DNA from: Embiotoca jacksoni
Lineage: Eukaryota > Chordata > Actinopteri > Embiotocidae
Assembly (NCBI GenBank): GCA_022577435.1
Contig: JAKOON010000013.1
Span: forward strand, 18,421,012-18,485,011
Direction: 5' to 3'
DNA length: 64,000 nucleotides
Of the stretch, positions 60,482-64,000 are shown piece after piece. Below the pieces are notes generated by a model, which was given only the letters and a program-made list of their open reading frames with translations, was not told the DNA's origin and made no database searches. Position numbers and translations under genes: made by a program. Within the stretch, counting starts at the first letter, position 1; every line of letters begins with the position of its first letter.

Positions 60482-61350
60482 ACCACCGAACCCGTTCTGC
60501 TCACACTTTCAAAAGGAGCATTAAATCTTCAAAAAAGGACATACTTAGAAACAAATGCATAATTTAGCAATGGAAGAAAGACAGCGTGAGAGAACTGGGC
60601 TGTCACAGATTCAACATAAAACGCCTGCTCTACTTTTCTCCTGCTTTGAAAAGTCACTCAGATGCTTTCCATCTCCAGAGGCATCTGCACAGAGAAGCCC
60701 GACGACGGCAGGAAGAGCGGGTTTGTTCTTTTGCATTTCAATGAGCATGTTCGTGCGGAAGGTCTAAAAGTCTGATATTGATTGTGGAGTTTGTGTCACT
60801 GATATTGATCACGACGAAAACCAACAAAGGAGAGAATTCTGGTGTTGATCTTTGAGAGCTACCAAAGAAAAAAGACAAATGGCGACAGCAACAGCAACAG
60901 CAAAACCTAATAAAAGCCTGAATGTCTGAATGCAGCTCTCGCTAGTTTCTTGTTTTTGTCCACAAGCGAGCCCGGAGGTGCGAAGATTGTGGATATTTAA
61001 ATATCCGTGAGTCAGTGTGTGACGGGGGTTGCGTGCTTATTCAGTACGAAAGCGGTCAAACAACTTAAGTCTAATTGTTTTCTTAATCAAGATAATTCAG
61101 AGTTATTTGTCAGGTGACGTGTAGTGTCTTTGGAGTCCAACCAAAAAGTAAATCTGAGGCTTTTTGGTGTCGGAAAGAGAAACTGGAGGCAGTAAACGAC
61201 GCCCTTGTGAGGAGAAATAACGACTCATTTTTAAACTCTCGGCGTGAAAATCGAAACGAACCACATTTCAATCCTGAATTAGTATGTCGATGGACAAAAT
61301 GAGCTCAGTAGATAAGCCCAACAGAAAGTGATTAAAATCTCTGGCTTAGC

Positions 61351-61372
61351 GGGAGGGGGGGGGGGGGGGGGT
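61351..61372 (+). repeat. Long G homopolymer
   Basis: gggag followed by 17 consecutive G on the plus strand (C in the inpp5a transcript). Confidence 0.93.
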
Positions 61373-61826
61373 GGAAGAGGACATAATCATGCTGTAATCT
61401 GTGTGAGAATAACACGTGATTACGACTCTAATAGAAACATCCCCGTAACCAGCGTCTGTGCGCAGAGCTTGTGATTGTCCGTGTGCCTGAGCTGTTATCG
61501 TAACCTGAGGTGACGACCCTTCAATTTGTGTGTTAGACGAAGTCGTGGTGGAGTGCTATCGAGAAAGTAAGCGGTGGGAAATGGTGAGGAGTCGGCGGAG
61601 GAGGCGAGAGAAGACAATGTCTCCAGTACAAGTTGTGTTTCCTTCAGGTGGCGACACAGACACATCTACTTCCTGTACAAGGTTCACACCAGTCAAGTGA
61701 TACTGTGACTGTACTGCTGCTCTTTTTCTGTCTCTGCCGGGGTCATCGGATCATCTCTGCACCATCAGTCCCCGAGCTGTTTTTTCCTCTCTCTGTCCAT
61801 GCTGTCCTCTGCCTCCTTCACTGCCC

Positions 61827-61850
61827 TTTTTTTTTTTTTTTTTTTTTTTT
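61827..61850 (+). repeat. T homopolymer
   Basis: Twenty-four T inside a C/T-rich stretch. Confidence 0.95.
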
Positions 61851-62586
61851 GTCTTTCCCTCTCGCCGTTGTCTGCTCTTATCTCGCGGCGCTCTCCTGCA
61901 CACAGCATCCTGTTTGCACTGGGGCAGGACAAACATTGTCTCTGTGTGACGCCGAAGACATTTCACAGGCTATCACGTTTTCAGCATGGGCCCGATATCT
62001 CTATAATTGGGTTCTTCCTGCTGTGGGAGTGAGAAAGAGCGAGAAAGGAAAGGAAAAAAAAAAAAAAGAGGGGGAGGAAAATACTGCGGGGGGAGGGGAG
62101 GGGGAGGCCCAGAGGGGGTCAGTTTCCATTTCCACCAGGACCCCATAAAAATGTCTCCAAGAAGCCCCGTAACAATTCGTTCTTGTCTCCGTGTACTATG
62201 TAGAGCAGAAAGATCGCAAAAATAGGTTAAATCCATCATAGTTCGTCGGACAAGCCCAAAATGGGACAAACCAGACTCTCCCCCGCTCGTCCGACAGAAC
62301 ACACGTCCAGAACATGTCCAAATCGAGAATATATCTCCCTAGTAGTCCTCTTGACCGTCACCGAATGCCAGAAAGAAGCGGACTTCCAAAATAAACAGCA
62401 GAGAGGGCACTGGGTTTCCACAACACAGTGGCGAGGCCCGGACCTCGAGCAGACCCGGAGCGAATGAGTCACACCGCGGGAACACCACAACACTTCTCTG
62501 TGGTTACAAGCCGGGCCAGGCAAAGATGTTGGGCACGCGACAGGCTAGTTAAAGATGCTCTGCTGAAGTAGCTGAAATGTCCTAAG

Positions 62587-62612
62587 GTGTGTGTGTGTGT
62601 GTGTGTTGTGTG

Positions 62613-62659
<47 letters not shown>
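62587..62659 (+). repeat. (GT)n with TGTTG interruptions
   Basis: GT array with two extra-T interruptions. An inverted (CA)n lies 227 bp downstream. Confidence 0.97.
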
Positions 62660-62661
<2 letters not shown>

Positions 62662-62838
62662 GGTTTGGGTGGTGGTACTTGGAATGCCGATGAATAACAG
62701 AGTATTTCCCGTTGACCCGGCCCGGCAGCTGAACTCTCCTCTCCTTCAGTTTCATCTGTCTTTCTGCAGAAAAATATGCTCGGTGTCTCCTCTCTGGGAT
62801 GCATTAAGATTTTTCCATTTGCTTTACACAGACATCAA

Positions 62839-62884
62839 AATGAAAACTGTTGACACTCTGAAGGGAGTGTCAACAGTTTTCATT
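62839..62884. repeat. Perfect 20-bp inverted repeat (hairpin)
   Basis: Left arm 62839-62858 (aatgaaaactgttgacactc), 6-nt spacer, and right arm 62865-62884 as the exact reverse complement. It borders a CA array at 62886. No target duplications were found. It could be a minimal fold-back element or a palindrome made by template switching. Confidence 0.9.
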
Positions 62885-62885
62885 C

Positions 62886-62887
62886 GC

Positions 62888-62936
<49 letters not shown>
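62886..62936 (+). repeat. (CA)n microsatellite
   Basis: About 24 units, starting directly after the perfect hairpin at 62839-62884. Confidence 0.97.
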
Positions 62937-62938
<2 letters not shown>

Positions 62939-63291
62939 AGATTCATGTGTCCTCTCTTTGACACACTCGATCTCTTGATCTGCCACGTATCTGAACCCGA
63001 GCCCCTGGTATGGCTACACAAGACTCCCTGTTATCACGTCCCTTTTTTTGCCGATTTAGTGTGCATAGTTTTTATGACACACTTAAACAATTTCACAATT
63101 TCAGTTTTGCAATTTTCTTCTGAAGCCACGTCACAGAGCAGCGGAAGGGAAAATGACGAGGCTACCCTCTATTTTAAAGGAAATTTCAAGTGTGTCAAAC
63201 ATTTGGCAGCAGCATGAGGAGTGAAGAACTTATTTTGGAGTTCGAAAAGCAAAAGGCCTCGTGGCCGTGTAGGTCATCTGAATGACAGAGG

Positions 63292-63322
63292 TGTGTGTGT
63301 GTGGGGGGGGGGGGGGGGGGGG
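63292..63322 (+). repeat. Compound (GT)n-G(n) tract
   Basis: About 7 GT units, then about 20 G. Confidence 0.95.
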
Positions 63323-63589
63323 ACGCCTGTAACAACACTCTGATGATGAAGAAATGTTCTGCCAGAAAAATAGGGCATTAATGTGCACTCGGGTGACCTT
63401 TCACACTCATTTTACTCTGACCTCATGATGGGAAAGTCAAGGTGTTGTGCTATTTATTGAAAAAGCAGAGCGTGCATGTGACGCGTGTGGTTTCTCTTTA
63501 ATGAAACGCTGCAAGGCTTTTAATTTGAAATAATAACAGAGGTGTTGAGTTTGTAGTAACACGTGATGCAGTATCTTTGACACTGCGAA

Positions 63590-63710
63590 TGGTAGCCGAT
63601 CATAACGAGGCTTTAAGCTGCTTTTGTAAACTAATTAATACATCTCAAATGTAATTAGGACAAATTGGACCATCCCATTTGATTTTATTGGCTCTCTTGC
63701 AGGACATGCG
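63590..63710. promoter_or_regulatory. Enhancer-like block, intron 1
   Basis: TAATTA at 63632-63637 and TAATTAG at 63652-63658, with gggctct-free unique flanks and ccatttgattttattggctc. Confidence 0.35.
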
Positions 63711-63859
63711 CTTTTGTTTTTTGTTTTTCAAACACTCAACATATGTATGTGAATTTCAACCAGATCAAGAAAACTCTGAACATTTTATTTCTTCACTTGA
63801 AGGAAATTAAAATGCTGGTGCGCTCCGACAGCGCGACACCTATGTGTATCTTGTAGATA

Positions 63860-63970
63860 TTTCACTGGATAAGGGAAAGCTACATAAAAGCTTTCTGGTA
63901 GCCATAAATATTTGGACAACATTTCATGACAATCCGTCCAATAGCTGTTGTGAAATACATCATTCATACA
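63860..63970 (+). repeat. Dispersed teleost repeat fragment (family 4, copy b)
   Basis: The blocks acatttcatgacaatccgtc and caatagctgttgtgaaata match the conserved part of the same family as 12110-12262. Short and diverged. Confidence 0.4.
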
Positions 63971-64000
63971 CACTCATCAGAACAAGAAATAATCCAGTAT

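Larger units (their letters stand above)
1..64000 (-). other. inpp5a: inpp5a gene, internal part (intron 6 back to intron 1)
   Basis: The whole window lies inside one minus-strand gene. Five exons with consensus splice borders and compatible phases join into an uninterrupted 133-codon frame that I recognise as INPP5A, type I inositol-polyphosphate 5-phosphatase. The family removes the 5-phosphate from Ins(1,4,5)P3 and Ins(1,3,4,5)P4 and so ends calcium signalling; the mammalian protein is membrane-attached through C-terminal prenylation. The start exon and the exons after about residue 158 are outside the window, so promoter, 5' UTR, most of the catalytic site and 3' UTR are not here. No second gene is supported on either strand. 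Confidence 0.95.
46674..64000 (-). other. inpp5a: inpp5a intron 1 (3' part, at least 17.3 kb)
   Basis: No exon was recognised here on either strand. A reverse-strand search by eye for the expected first-exon segment (LLVTANVGSLFDD) found nothing, so the start codon should lie beyond 64000. The stretch holds GT/CA arrays (47788, 49122, 53163, 54596, 62587, 62886), long G runs (59982, 61351, 63307), a MITE fragment (59813), the perfect hairpin at 62839-62884, a CG-rich patch (58080-58450) and several enhancer-like blocks (50000-50200, 53480-53680, 63590-63710). The acceptor-side pyrimidine tract of exon 2 starts directly at 46674. Confidence 0.85.

Noticed and set aside
61633..62148. 171-codon plus-strand frame
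   Set aside because: Low-complexity translation of T runs and purine-rich sequence (poly-Phe, Lys/Glu/Gly-rich).
62839..62884. MicroRNA precursor
   Set aside because: The 20-bp perfect stem with a 6-nt loop is shorter than a normal animal precursor and has no bulges or flanking lower stem.
62591..63217. 208-codon plus-strand frame
   Set aside because: It crosses a GT array, the 20-bp hairpin and a CA array. The open frame is a by-product of the repeats.
46674..64000. First coding exon of inpp5a
   Set aside because: The expected LLVTANVGSLFDD-type segment followed by a phase-0 donor could not be found on the minus strand by eye. It should lie beyond the window.

Overview
This is a 64 kb piece of a ray-finned (teleost) fish nuclear genome. 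Evidence for that is very abundant (CA/GT)n microsatellites, AT-rich non-coding DNA, spliced vertebrate exons with GT-AG borders, and repeat families typical of teleosts: hAT-type MITEs, a tRNA-derived SINE and LINE 3' tails. It is not prokaryotic. Almost every open reading frame longer than 60 codons is a chance frame, many of them running through (CA)n or (GT)n.

I can support one gene. It lies on the minus strand and is inpp5a, encoding type I inositol polyphosphate-5-phosphatase (INPP5A). Five coding exons can be read, in transcription order: 46673-46632, 35309-35209, 34906-34819, 5319-5256 and 3460-3357. They splice in frame into 133 codons and correspond to about residues 26-158 of the roughly 412-residue human enzyme. 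The first coding exon (start codon and the ANVG segment) should lie beyond base 64000. The exons with the rest of the catalytic domain (including the GDFNFR and PAWCDR motifs) and the C-terminal CVVQ prenylation signal should lie before base 1. I found neither set here. Exon numbers below assume one upstream coding exon, as in human.

Layout by decreasing coordinate, the direction of transcription: 64000-46674 intron 1 (3' part); exon 2; 46631-35310 intron 2 (11.3 kb); exon 3; 35208-34907 intron 3 (302 bp); exon 4; 34818-5320 intron 4 (29.5 kb); exon 5; 5255-3461 intron 5 (1.8 kb); exon 6; 3356-1 intron 6 (5' part).

The large introns hold two kinds of material. (1) Stretches with the look of conserved developmental enhancers: balanced composition, many homeodomain TAATTAG cores, POU octamers and few simple repeats. 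In human, INPP5A is the neighbour of the homeobox gene NKX6-2, so a bystander-gene regulatory block is a reasonable hypothesis, but conservation could not be measured here. (2) Repeats: more than 25 dinucleotide arrays, unusually long G runs, two hAT-type MITE families with visible 8-bp target-site duplications, a tRNA-derived SINE, LINE tails, and unclassified dispersed families with several copies inside the window.

The most interesting structural points concern inpp5a splicing. A long CA repeat in the transcript sits 18 nt from the exon 5 donor. A four-tract G-quadruplex motif sits next to the exon 2 donor. Inverted copies of a dispersed repeat flank exons 3 and 4 and could favour a circular RNA. 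I saw no convincing novel multi-gene system.
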